A program made the translations under genes and the position numbers. Positions 48,019 through 56,363 of a stretch of DNA of 64,000 nt are shown in pieces. Positions within the stretch are counted from its first letter, which is position 1. Each line of letters begins with the position of its first letter. The notes under the pieces were generated by a model, which saw only the letters and a program-made list of their open reading frames with translations, was not told the origin of the DNA and made no database searches. Source of the stretch: Natronocalculus amylovorans (GTDB lineage Archaea > Halobacteriota > Halobacteria > Halobacteriales > Haloferacaceae); the NCBI RefSeq assembly GCF_023638035.1, contig NZ_JAKRVX010000002.1:558001-622000 (forward strand), given 5' to 3'.

Positions 48019-48672
48019 ATGTACGATTGCGGGAGCAAACAGCGTATGTTTGCAGGGTCTACAAGTGCCACCGGTGTTGGCTGGGTTGGTGTGAGTTTGG
48101 TGTGTTGTGTACTGCTGCTTTTGAATCCAGTCGGGTGGCTTATATCAAAACAGGTTGCCAAGCAGATACCGCAGCCTCATGGAGCAGACCTCATATACGC
48201 GTTCGGTATGACGGTCAGTGGACTATCAGTGGTGTCTCTTTTTGAGGTTCCGATTGGATCGAATCCGTCACCAACAGCTCTTATTGCAGCAGTCGCGATC
48301 GGTTGTGGCCTCTATATTGTGGATCATCTACTGTGGCAGTGGTGGACACAGTCGCCGATACGCGCACAACCAGTAACCACCACAGAGTATGTTGTAGCGC
48401 TATGTGTCATACCCGGTGAGGAGTGTTGGTATCGTGCGGTCCCAATGGTTCTGATCGGCTTTCTCGGAGCGACTGGGTATGGTATTTTCTCGGCGATCAT
48501 TTTCGGGGTTGCACATGTACACAATGGCCCACATGAAGTCATAATAAAAACATGGAATGGGCTGTTGTATGCAGCCGCATTCGTGCTTACTGGATCGCTG
48601 TTTGTACCAGTTGCACTGCACTGTGGGTACAATCTCACATCACTCAATAGCGACCGGATTGCGGGACACTAA
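48019..48672 (+). CDS. CPBP-family intramembrane protease
   Basis: 217 residues from ATG 48019; ATG 48046 is an alternative. About six membrane helices. The CAAX-protease (Abi/CPBP) motif is visible: EExxR in VIPGEECWYRAVPMVLIG, then FGVAHVHNGPHEVIIKT and VPVALHCGYNLTSL with the catalytic His residues. Such proteases cut leader peptides or give immunity in bacteriocin clusters. It is the only plus-strand gene in the minus-strand part of the cluster, and its stop abuts the YcaO stop. Confidence 0.85.
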   Translation: MYDCGSKQRMFAGSTSATGVGWVGVSLVCCVLLLLNPVGWLISKQVAKQIPQPHGADLIYAFGMTVSGLSVVSLFEVPIGSNPSPTALIAAVAIGCGLYIVDHLLWQWWTQSPIRAQPVTTTEYVVALCVIPGEECWYRAVPMVLIGFLGATGYGIFSAIIFGVAHVHNGPHEVIIKTWNGLLYAAAFVLTGSLFVPVALHCGYNLTSLNSDRIAGH

Positions 48673-49959
48673 TTATGGATACGGGTGTGGCTTTGTTGTG
48701 ACTGTTGTGTCTTTCAATGCGGGATGGTTTCGAGGGAGAATTGCAGGTGGTGTAAGTGGGACAAGCTCCGGAATCACAACACGAGCAACTGCAATCCCTG
48801 CCTGTGCTGCATCAGGGGTCGTGAGATCGAACGCGATCGGCGTACAGCCGGCATCCGAGAGTGCAGCTAACACATAGTGGAGATCCGACCGACTCTCAGT
48901 TGGGTGCGTTGTGTCATAGTAGGCAGTGAGCGGCTCACGGTCGCCGGCAAACATGAACTCCACCTCATGAGCGTTCTCCGGTTGGCTATAGTAGAGGACG
49001 TTCTGATCGAAGTTATCAGTGGCATCGGCTGCAGAGAGATCAGACAGGTCATGTTGTGTTGCCATGTAGTTCGTATAGGGCCATCCTTGTGCAACCTCAT
49101 TCAGTGCATCTACCACCGCATCTGACGCAGATCGGTGTGCACCACCACCGGTTACAAAATGTGGCCTCCGATTACGGTCATTGCAGAGTGCAGCCCCAAT
49201 TGTCGGGACCGGGACGGGCGACTCATAGGCAAAGAGATATGGGGTAAGCGATCGCTTCGAGATCCGATCGTACACGTCCCTCACAGAGCCTGTATCAGGG
49301 ATTGAAAGCTGTGTCGGTGGACGTTGGCGACACCACGTCCGCATGAATGCGTCCCGTTCGATCGCCTCATAGATCGCTCGAACTATTGCATCCGTTAGAT
49401 CGGTGCCAGCAGCACAGCCGTTGCTGCTCCCCGGAAAATGCTGTGGAACCGATGCAAGCGAGCCAACGCGCATCCAAACTAACTCCGCAGGGACAGAAAC
49501 AGCGTCACCAGTGAGTAAATTTGTCCCTGTTGTCCACTGGATCGGTGTCGCCTTGGTGAGTGGATCAAGGACTGACGATCGCTGTTCATCAGTGAAGACG
49601 TCAAGATACTCCCAGCGAACGGGCTCATGTGTTTGTTTCCGGCTGCTATAGCTTTCAGTGTCAAGTTCGGACACCGCAGGTGGCCAACAGAGGCAGTAGC
49701 GCTCAATCGTCTCACCAAGCGCACTCGTAAGGGATGCTGAAAGCGTCTGTCCTTTCCCACTGACCCCAAGATCAAGTGATCCGGAGGCTCCGACAAGCGA
49801 GGCGATGTCGGTGGTGTTTGGAACGGTGAGAAACGCTTCAGGATCACTCCGCGATCGATGTGAGAGATACCAGTCAGAGACGATTCCTGCCACGTTACCG
49901 ACTGCTCGTTTATGTACCGGCTCGACGAGCTCTTCGGTACGTCTCATCTCGAGACTCAT
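48673..49959 (-). CDS. YcaO cyclodehydratase for azoline formation
   Basis: 428 residues. ATP-binding signatures are SALGETIERY (S79xxxE83xxER87) and AIVRAIYEAIERDAF. The C-terminus ends KPHPYP, i.e. the PxPxP motif typical of azoline-forming YcaO enzymes. It phosphorylates the backbone amide and converts Cys/Ser/Thr of the precursor to thiazoline/(methyl)oxazoline rings. The ATG overlaps the E1-like gene's stop by 4 bp. Being a stand-alone YcaO plus a separate E1-like protein, this is the split C/D-type layout. Confidence 0.95.
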   Translation of the reverse strand: MSLEMRRTEELVEPVHKRAVGNVAGIVSDWYLSHRSRSDPEAFLTVPNTTDIASLVGASGSLDLGVSGKGQTLSASLTSALGETIERYCLCWPPAVSELDTESYSSRKQTHEPVRWEYLDVFTDEQRSSVLDPLTKATPIQWTTGTNLLTGDAVSVPAELVWMRVGSLASVPQHFPGSSNGCAAGTDLTDAIVRAIYEAIERDAFMRTWCRQRPPTQLSIPDTGSVRDVYDRISKRSLTPYLFAYESPVPVPTIGAALCNDRNRRPHFVTGGGAHRSASDAVVDALNEVAQGWPYTNYMATQHDLSDLSAADATDNFDQNVLYYSQPENAHEVEFMFAGDREPLTAYYDTTHPTESRSDLHYVLAALSDAGCTPIAFDLTTPDAAQAGIAVARVVIPELVPLTPPAILPRNHPALKDTTVTTKPHPYP

Positions 49960-51107
49960 TCAGCAGATACCTCGTCCGTCAAGGCATGTGATTGATGAGA
50001 CGTACCGTGTTCTGCATTCTCATCATTGAGTTTCCCTGCATGAACGACGTCCTCCATCGAAACAAATCGCTGGACGTCGGCGCCCGCAGGGACTCCACAA
50101 CACTCACACCGTGGCAGTGTGAGCACGTCATTTGCCTCCATCGACAGCTCAAGCGAGTCGATTGTTACCACACGGCCTGCAGTGTAGCCAGTGCCGTACG
50201 CTAGAAGATGGAGCAACTCCATTGCGGCAAAACCAGCGAGCATTCGTGAGAACGCTGGAAGCGAGGCCGTTGAAAGTCGATTGTCGGCGTCGAGTGTCGA
50301 CCGATATGCCTCGTATCCATCTGGATCAACAACGTTCGCCCGAGTACGCTCTACAAAACAGGTGTAACATGCTGTTTCATTTGGGAACACAGCAGGCCCC
50401 ACAATCCCATCGAAGCCATGAATCTGCACCGGAAGCAGAGGGGTATCGGTCTCAACTGCGAGTTCGTTGAGATCGCTTATCAGTGGGCGTTGTCGGGATG
50501 CGGTGTAGACCACCAAATCAGCGCTCTCAATCAGCGGCAGGAGCGCAGGGTCATCATGATATGTGAGACGATCGTCGTCAATGGTTGCAGTGTTATCTAT
50601 TGGGTCGGTGTATGGTTGTGTCACGTCGATTGAGCCAACGCCCATCTCTAATAGGTCAGTGGCGATCGATCGACCCATTCGATCGCAAGCAACAATGAGC
50701 ACTGATTTTTCACCCAGTCGCTCGCGTTCGTTCTGTTGGAACTGGTATTTTAATGCCAAGTGTGACTGTGTTTCAGTCGGTGACTCCGTTGTCAGCACGT
50801 TGCTCTCTGTGAGACTCGAAAGCAACTGTTTGATCTCCATCTGCTGTGCTGACTCAAACCGCTCGCAAACCTCAGCAACCGTTCGATCACCGTCAATACG
50901 ATCCAAAAGCCGCCCAAGGAGGCCATCGCCATCCGTGTCGCGGATTGTGATCGCTGGCCCACCCCACGGTCCACTCCGAACATGGAGCGTATTATTGTCT
51001 ACTTGGACCGCAGTTACTGCTGGATTGAACGTTGGTGTCTCGTCCGGGTTGAGTGTCGGTTCAGCTGCCTCAGCCTGTGTTTCTGTTTCGGTGGTGTTTT
51101 CAGTCAT
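49956..51107 (-). CDS. E1-like (ThiF-fold) leader-binding partner of YcaO
   Basis: 383 residues. Residues about 28-108 form a small winged helix like a RiPP recognition element (HVRSGPWGGPAITIRDTDGDGLLGRLLDRIDGDRTVAEVCERFE). A ThiF/E1-like domain follows (KSVLIVACDRMGRSIATDLLEMGVGSIDVTQ). The zinc site is C247xxC250 (ETACYTCFVERTR) with C334xC336C337 (PRCECCG). These proteins present the leader to YcaO. ATG overlaps the SagB stop by 4 bp. Confidence 0.9.
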   Translation of the reverse strand: MTENTTETETQAEAAEPTLNPDETPTFNPAVTAVQVDNNTLHVRSGPWGGPAITIRDTDGDGLLGRLLDRIDGDRTVAEVCERFESAQQMEIKQLLSSLTESNVLTTESPTETQSHLALKYQFQQNERERLGEKSVLIVACDRMGRSIATDLLEMGVGSIDVTQPYTDPIDNTATIDDDRLTYHDDPALLPLIESADLVVYTASRQRPLISDLNELAVETDTPLLPVQIHGFDGIVGPAVFPNETACYTCFVERTRANVVDPDGYEAYRSTLDADNRLSTASLPAFSRMLAGFAAMELLHLLAYGTGYTAGRVVTIDSLELSMEANDVLTLPRCECCGVPAGADVQRFVSMEDVVHAGKLNDENAEHGTSHQSHALTDEVSAE

Positions 51108-52105
51108 TCGTGTGCAGAAATGGATTGGTCAGTCGATTGTGATTGTGATTGTGTACCGTCGGTCTCTGCTTCGGGACGTCTGCCGATCGAAATTGACCCG
51201 ACAACGGCTTCATTCACGCCATCAACGCCAAGATAGTCGTTGATCCGGTCGTCATAGAAGCTTGCAAGCGGAAGCGCGGCAAGTCCCATCGCCTCAGCAG
51301 TCAGGAGAATATTCTGTCCAGCATGGCCGCTTTCTTGAAGCACAAACCGGTATCCACGAGGGCCATACTTTGCTTTCGTGCGTGAGAATGCACCGGTCAT
51401 GAATATCGTTACCGCGGTACTGGTATGATCAAAAACGGCTTCAGGAGTGGCAAAGTACGCAGCAATTATCTCGGGGTATGAGTCACTCTGTTTGGGTGTG
51501 TCGAGCACCCGTAGTGCATGTTTCTCAGGTACATAGTAGTACAATCCAGCCGGGAGGTTTTCGCCATCGGGGCCTACTGCGATGTAGAACTCGATCGGAT
51601 AGAGCGCACCACCCGACGCATACGCGCGAAACTGTTTTGTGACCGTTGTGAAAGCGTCTTCATCAGCACTATCTGACGATGGGGCGATCGATCGCTCCGT
51701 CGTCACACCGAGCGCGGTGCCAAGAAGCGTTGAGAGGTGGCTTCTGCTCAAACCACAATCGCTGTGTGTCCGTCTACTCCGGCGGTTTGAGAACACCTCA
51801 CCGATCGGCTGTGTCAGCGGCTCAGGGGCTGGAAGCTCGATGAGTGGGGCATTTCGATACTCCGGCTCCATCGCAGCCTGTGCATACTCGATGCTTGGAT
51901 CATCAGTAAAAAGCCCAGCAGACTCTCCAAGTGCAAGTCCATCATGATCGGTATATTTTGTATTCTCGTGATACAATGATGCAATATCATCATCACGAAA
52001 TGACCGTTCGGAAAATCGCGTGAAATACGAATCAACGAGCGTTGTCCGCGTTGGTGCGTACGTCTCGCTCATTGTTCGTCGTAGCTGTGCAAGTTCGACC
52101 TGCAT
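51104..52105 (-). CDS. SagB-type FMN dehydrogenase
   Basis: 333 residues; ATG at 52072 (MSETYAP) is an alternative start. Nitroreductase-like family motifs are NRRSRRTHSDCGL (FMN binding), RAYASGGALYPIEFYIAVG and KYGPRGYRFVLQESGHAGQNILLTAEAMGLAALPLASF. It oxidises azolines to aromatic azoles using FMN. It is first of three coupled biosynthesis genes, 80-110 bp after the precursor gene. A Gln/Ser-rich tail of 20 residues ends the protein. Confidence 0.93.
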   Translation of the reverse strand: MQVELAQLRRTMSETYAPTRTTLVDSYFTRFSERSFRDDDIASLYHENTKYTDHDGLALGESAGLFTDDPSIEYAQAAMEPEYRNAPLIELPAPEPLTQPIGEVFSNRRSRRTHSDCGLSRSHLSTLLGTALGVTTERSIAPSSDSADEDAFTTVTKQFRAYASGGALYPIEFYIAVGPDGENLPAGLYYYVPEKHALRVLDTPKQSDSYPEIIAAYFATPEAVFDHTSTAVTIFMTGAFSRTKAKYGPRGYRFVLQESGHAGQNILLTAEAMGLAALPLASFYDDRINDYLGVDGVNEAVVGSISIGRRPEAETDGTQSQSQSTDQSISAHE

Positions 52106-52186
52106 ATCTATGTTTTCTCCGAGCGATGTTGTCTGCGGCTTCGGATTTAAGTTACAGGTCGTACAGTTGAAAAACGATACAGCGGG

Positions 52187-52309
52187 TTAGTTTGAAACAG
52201 TTGTTGATGTTGTAGTACCACGGCACGTCGTTGTTGTCGTACACGTAGAGACGCCGCCTTCGATCGGTACAACTCCATGCTCTGCATTGTGTTCAACTTC
52301 GAGTTTCAT
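52187..52309 (-). CDS. Azole-peptide (LAP) precursor, 40 residues
   Basis: ATG 52309 to TAA 52187. The leader is MKLEVEHNAEHGVVPIEGGV. The putative core is STCTTTTTCRGTTTSTTVSN: 2 Cys, 3 Ser and 11 Thr, so 16 of 20 residues can be cyclised. Its last 20 residues are almost free of other side chains, apart from one Arg, Gly, Val and Asn. A leader followed by a Cys/Ser/Thr-rich core, next to SagB, E1-like and YcaO genes on the same strand, is the expected layout of a LAP precursor. The Gly-Gly at residues 18-19 is a possible cleavage point. Annotation pipelines would miss it for size. Confidence 0.9.
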   Translation of the reverse strand: MKLEVEHNAEHGVVPIEGGVSTCTTTTTCRGTTTSTTVSN

Positions 52310-52357
52310 TGGAACGCAGTTGAACACACGAGAGAGGGATGAAAAAACCCACCCGCA

Positions 52358-52391
52358 ACTCTGTCACACAAACCACTCTGTCACACAAACC
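52358..52391. repeat. Tandem 17-bp direct repeat in the divergent promoter
   Basis: ACTCTGTCACACAAACC occurs at 52358-52374 and again at 52375-52391, head to tail with no spacer. It sits 49-82 bp from the precursor start and 11 bp ahead of the TATA box of the opposite operon. It is a good candidate for the operator of the cluster's own winged-helix regulator. Confidence 0.8.
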
Positions 52392-52401
52392 ACAACCGGA
52401 G

Positions 52402-52410
52402 CTTTATATT
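52402..52410 (+). promoter_or_regulatory. TATA box of the second exporter operon
   Basis: CTTTATATT here, centred about 27 bp ahead of ATG 52434, fits a leaderless transcript of the exporter/regulator operon. Confidence 0.7.
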
Positions 52411-52433
52411 CAATGACGTGAGCCACACTCTCT

Positions 52434-53294
52434 ATGCGAACAGTTACTCGCAAACGAAGCACCGCCGGTCGTATTTTGCGGACCGTTCGACAGTCGGTTG
52501 CGTTTCTGTACCGATACGTACGCGTGCTTCGATATCGGCCGGTCGGGTTACTATGGATGCTTGGGTTCCCAGCAGCATTCTACCTGATTACGATTGCAAC
52601 GTTTATTGATTTCAGCGCGATTCCAGCATCATATCACGGGGCTGTGCGGGCAACGACAGCACTGAGTTACGGCATCTTTGGTGCCGTTCTCGTGTCACTC
52701 ACAACAGTTAGTGGTGGACTGGTATCCGATTTGGAGGCCGACCGAACTGGTGTGTATCGATCGATCGGCGTCTCACCAGCTGCAGATCTCGCCGGACGAG
52801 TTGGGTCAGCGCTCTGTATTGCTGCGGTATCGGTACTCGTCGTAATTGGGGTGAGCCTATTGACCGGGGCGACATATACGATTTCGGTGACCGCAGTTCC
52901 AATTGTGGTTGTCGCGTTTATTGGTAGCGTGCTCCCATGGATTGTCATTGCATACGTAGTCGCAATTTCGACAAAAAGCAAGCGGTACGCAACGCTGATT
53001 GCAGTCAGTCTTGCGCTTGTCTCTTACTTTGCAACCGGATTTAATGGGACCGTCCCAGCAACGTTTACTGCCGACCCTGCATGGCTCAACGTCCTTCCGA
53101 ATACACTGTCAACACGGATACTTATTGCAAACACGGTTGCAATTTCGGATGCTGCAGGTGCAGGGCTTGCACCACCAGCCCTCCCGACAGACTGGACTGC
53201 AGTTGGAATTCTTGTTGGCTACGCTAGTGTTGCAGTCGGTATACTCCATGCAATCGGGATAAAACGGCTCTATAACGGGAGGATCGGAGAATGA
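52434..53294 (+). CDS. ABC-2-type permease (second pair)
   Basis: 286 residues with six membrane helices. It shares YGIFGAVLVSLTT, YFATGFNGTVPATF, NVLPNTLSTRI and AGLAPPALPT with the permease at 47112-47969. The N-terminus is basic (RTVTRKRSTAGRILRTVRQS). The ATPase start overlaps its stop by 4 bp. It probably exports the peptide or protects the producer; the division of work between the two pairs is unknown. Confidence 0.85.
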   Translation: MRTVTRKRSTAGRILRTVRQSVAFLYRYVRVLRYRPVGLLWMLGFPAAFYLITIATFIDFSAIPASYHGAVRATTALSYGIFGAVLVSLTTVSGGLVSDLEADRTGVYRSIGVSPAADLAGRVGSALCIAAVSVLVVIGVSLLTGATYTISVTAVPIVVVAFIGSVLPWIVIAYVVAISTKSKRYATLIAVSLALVSYFATGFNGTVPATFTADPAWLNVLPNTLSTRILIANTVAISDAAGAGLAPPALPTDWTAVGILVGYASVAVGILHAIGIKRLYNGRIGE

Positions 53295-53929
53295 GTCAAA
53301 AAGAGTACGTCATGCAGACCACCACACCGCTTACCGTACGCATTGGTGCGGAGACCATTTGGGAGCAGATCGACGTTGCTGTTGAACGAGGTGAAACTGT
53401 CGGGCTTGTCGGTCAGAATGGAGCTGGAAAATCCGTGCTCCTCTCCTGTCTCAGTGGAGCAACCGATCCGGACAGTGGGTCAATAACACGGCGTGAGCCA
53501 GGTGCCGCATACCTGCCACAAAACGGGTTGCTCCCGGCAGGGCTTTCGGGAACAGAGGCTGTGTCGTTCCTTAGACAGCTCGATTCACGGATTACCGATC
53601 GGTGGCGATCGCTTGCAACGGAGTTCGGTATTGAGGACGCACTCACTGCACCGATCGAATCCTACTCCGTTGGAATGCGCCGAAAACTCGAGCTCGCGTG
53701 CGTCCTTAGTACAACAGCGTCAGTGTATATTCTTGATGAGCCAACTGCAGGTATTGATCCATCAATCCTTCCAGCGGTTCGAGATGCAATCGTATCCCGA
53801 ACAACGGCGGACGCAGCAGTGGTTTTTGCAACACACAGGGATGGTGATTTACAGCGGTGCGACAGACTGTTCTCACTATCGGGGCAGTCACTAACAGAAA
53901 CGACCGACACCGCATGGGGTGGCCAATGA
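53291..53929 (+). CDS. ABC exporter ATPase (second pair)
   Basis: 212 residues. Walker A VGQNGAGKSVLL, Q-loop YLPQNGLLP, signature-like ESYSVGMRRKLELACVL (SVGMR replaces LSGGQ) and Walker B VYILDEPTAGIDPS. It is shorter than usual: the domain stops soon after the H-loop (VVFATHRDGD). Overlaps both neighbours by 4 bp, so the three genes are translated together. Confidence 0.88.
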   Translation: MSQKEYVMQTTTPLTVRIGAETIWEQIDVAVERGETVGLVGQNGAGKSVLLSCLSGATDPDSGSITRREPGAAYLPQNGLLPAGLSGTEAVSFLRQLDSRITDRWRSLATEFGIEDALTAPIESYSVGMRRKLELACVLSTTASVYILDEPTAGIDPSILPAVRDAIVSRTTADAAVVFATHRDGDLQRCDRLFSLSGQSLTETTDTAWGGQ

Positions 53930-54309
53930 GTGTCGAGCAGACGGTGACGCAGCGTAAGATCGATCGGCTCATCCACCAACCGACACGGCTCCGAATTATG
54001 CATGCACTGTTACAACAGGACCTAGTCGAATTCACCGCTCTTAAAAAGTCGCTCGGCACGACAGCGGGTAATCTCACAACGCACCTTTCACGACTTGAAA
54101 ACGCAGGCTACCTCCAGAGTGAAAAGACGATCGAAGAGAAACAAATACGAACCAGATATTGGCTTACAATGAAGGGGATCGATCGATTTGAGCAGTATCA
54201 ACAGGCGGTACAGCCGTTAATAACAGAGCCAGAAGGAGGGCAGTGTGTATATGAGAATCCAGTTATCGAGACGAGCCACTCCCAATGTTTGGAAGCCCAC
54301 CGCCGGTGA
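53926..54309 (+). CDS. Winged-helix transcriptional regulator of the cluster
   Basis: 127 residues from ATG 53926, overlapping the ATPase stop by 4 bp. The wHTH is RKIDRLIHQPTRLRIMHALLQQDLVEFTALKKSLGTTAGNLTTHLSRLENAGYLQSEKTIEEKQIRTRYWLTMKGI, of the HTH_34/ArsR-like type. The C-terminal 20 residues contain two Cys and His. Co-expression with the exporter suggests autoregulation through the 17-bp direct repeat. Confidence 0.85.
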   Translation: MSVEQTVTQRKIDRLIHQPTRLRIMHALLQQDLVEFTALKKSLGTTAGNLTTHLSRLENAGYLQSEKTIEEKQIRTRYWLTMKGIDRFEQYQQAVQPLITEPEGGQCVYENPVIETSHSQCLEAHRR

Positions 54310-54487
54310 GCGACTGCAGAATCGATCCAACAACTGCGTAGCCAAATGCAAGCGATGCAACGCCAATAAAGATCGATCCGAAGATCATGATGATCGCGCT
54401 GAGTGGATCAGCTAAAAAGACGTTTTCTAGCATAATCTCTGGCATCGCAATCATGTCGGCTGCAAGACGGCTGATGAACTCAATCAT
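54263..54487 (-). CDS. Small two-helix membrane protein
   Basis: 74 residues from ATG 54487: MIEFISRLAADMIAMPEIMLENVFLADPLSAIIMIFGSIFIGVASLAFGYAVVGSILQSLTGGGLPNIGSGSSR. One long hydrophobic helix, possibly a helical pair. It ends inside the regulator gene (47-bp tail-to-tail overlap). It shares an approximately 100-bp promoter region with the divergent site-2 protease. No family is recognised. Confidence 0.6.
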   Translation of the reverse strand: MIEFISRLAADMIAMPEIMLENVFLADPLSAIIMIFGSIFIGVASLAFGYAVVGSILQSLTGGGLPNIGSGSSR

Positions 54488-54587
54488 ACTCTTCCGTTAG
54501 CATCCCTGGTATTTGTGTGTTCATGTCTTGCTCGCAAAGATACGCGGACCCGAACGGCTTTCCTACATCGACACCGAACAGAAGGTA

Positions 54588-56351
54588 ATGAGTACGCTGC
54601 TTTGGATTCTTGTTGGAATCCTCGTGTATGCTGTCGTTGCCACGCTTTTGAAAAACCGTGGCATCCTCCCAGCGTCCGTAAAAGTCTCTGGGCCGCTGAC
54701 GACAATCCATACAGTACGTGGAAAAAAATTCCTTGACTGGCTTGCACAGCCAAAACGTTTCTGGCGAGCGTTTGCCAACGTTGGTGTTGGTATTTCGCTC
54801 GTCATCATGTTTGGAACTTTTTTTGTGTTGGTGTTTCAAGCGATCGCAATTATCCAGTCGCCGCCAACTGAGACTGCCTTCCAAAACCCACAGAACGTCC
54901 TTGTAATCCCTGGTGTCAATGAGTTCTTACCGCTGACCGTCGCGCCTGAGATTATTTTTGGGCTGCTCGTTGGCTTAGTTGTTCACGAGGGCGGGCACGG
55001 CCTGCTCTGCCGTGTAGAGAATATTAATATCAACTCGATGGGAGTGGTGCTGTTTGCACTGTTGCCGATCGGGGCGTTCGTTGAGCCGGATGAAGAGAGC
55101 GCATCAAAAGCCGACCGCGGCGCTCGAACACGCATGTTCGCCGCTGGGGTGACGAATAATCTGGTTGTAACGATCGTCGTCTTCCTCTTGCTATTTGGAC
55201 CCGTGGTTGGTGCGATAAGCGTTGCAAGCGGTGCGTCCGTCGGTGGTGCGTATCCAGGTTCAGGTGCGGATCAGGCGGGAATCGAACAGGGAGATCTCAT
55301 TACTGGAATCGACGGTGAGCGGATCGAAACAAACGACGACCTCATTTCGGCACTTGAATCAAATGAGGAAACAACAATAACGGTCGACCTCCGAGATGGT
55401 GAGTCAGTAACGGTTGAGCGATCGATGCTGATCACAACACTGGCAGAAAATTCGCCGTTTGCAGGCGATGATGGAGTCTCGATTGATGAGACGATTGTTT
55501 CTGTAAACGGAGCGTCAGTTGCGACGGAACCCGCACTACGTTCGGCGGTCGGATCGGATGAGGTTGTGACAATTGAGACCGAAGAAGGAACGACAGCAGA
55601 GGGACCACTTGGTGTCTTTGCGATCGCCATGGATGGCGGCCCGCTTGCAGAGACAGGGTTTGCGGAAGGTGACAACCTAGTTATTGTCGAGGTTGATGGG
55701 GACCGAACGATCGAAACGCAGGATATTGGAAACGCACTCGAAGATAACGAACCCGGAGAGACAATCACACTGGTTGTCTACGATGGTGACGATCGAGAAG
55801 AGGTGGATGTGACACTCGGCGCAAATGCAAATGATGAGCCAGTTATTGGAGTGACGAATCTCCAAGGCTTGAGCGGCATTGGCGTCAACAGCCTTGGTGT
55901 CATGCCATATCCATCTGAGACCTTCTTGTCAATCCTTGGCGGAGATGTTGGAGGTGGAATTGGTGTCGTCTTGCTGTTCCTGTTGATTCTGCCGTTCTCC
56001 TCGCTCATTCTTCCAGATGTTGATTTCAACTTTGCAGGCTTTGTTGACACGAACGTTGCGTTCTACGACGTTGCAGGCCCACTTGCAATGTTGGGTGACG
56101 GAGGTGTATTCCTCCTTGCGAATCTTTTGTTCTGGACGGGGTGGATCAACATCAATCTGGCACTGTTTAATTGTATTCCAGCATTCCCACTCGATGGTGG
56201 ACGGATTCTTCGAACCTCATCGGAGGCTGTGATCTCACGGTTGCCGATCGATGATAAGCCAGCCGTTACGCGTGCAGTTACGACCAGTGTTGGGTTGCTG
56301 ATGCTTGCCAGTCTTATTCTGATGATCTTCGGGCCGCAACTATTGAACTGA
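54588..56351 (+). CDS. Site-2 (M50) intramembrane protease with PDZ domains
   Basis: 587 residues from ATG 54588 (MSTLLWILVGILVYAVVATLL). The zinc motif is VVHEGGHGLLCRVENIN (HExGH) and the third ligand is in FPLDGGRILR near residue 540. Between them, two PDZ-like domains (GSGADQAGIEQGDLITGIDGE; AETGFAEGDNLVIVEVDGD) regulate access. Membrane helices flank both ends. It should cleave membrane-bound regulators. It is not obviously part of the peptide cluster. Confidence 0.9.
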   Translation: MSTLLWILVGILVYAVVATLLKNRGILPASVKVSGPLTTIHTVRGKKFLDWLAQPKRFWRAFANVGVGISLVIMFGTFFVLVFQAIAIIQSPPTETAFQNPQNVLVIPGVNEFLPLTVAPEIIFGLLVGLVVHEGGHGLLCRVENININSMGVVLFALLPIGAFVEPDEESASKADRGARTRMFAAGVTNNLVVTIVVFLLLFGPVVGAISVASGASVGGAYPGSGADQAGIEQGDLITGIDGERIETNDDLISALESNEETTITVDLRDGESVTVERSMLITTLAENSPFAGDDGVSIDETIVSVNGASVATEPALRSAVGSDEVVTIETEEGTTAEGPLGVFAIAMDGGPLAETGFAEGDNLVIVEVDGDRTIETQDIGNALEDNEPGETITLVVYDGDDREEVDVTLGANANDEPVIGVTNLQGLSGIGVNSLGVMPYPSETFLSILGGDVGGGIGVVLLFLLILPFSSLILPDVDFNFAGFVDTNVAFYDVAGPLAMLGDGGVFLLANLLFWTGWININLALFNCIPAFPLDGGRILRTSSEAVISRLPIDDKPAVTRAVTTSVGLLMLASLILMIFGPQLLN

Positions 56352-56363
56352 CAGCGGCTTGGG

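Noticed and set aside
52345..52418. Short plus-strand frame starting MKKPTRNSVTQTT in the divergent promoter
   Set aside because: It is 25 codons long, generated by the 17-bp duplicate and crossing the TATA box; not precursor-like.
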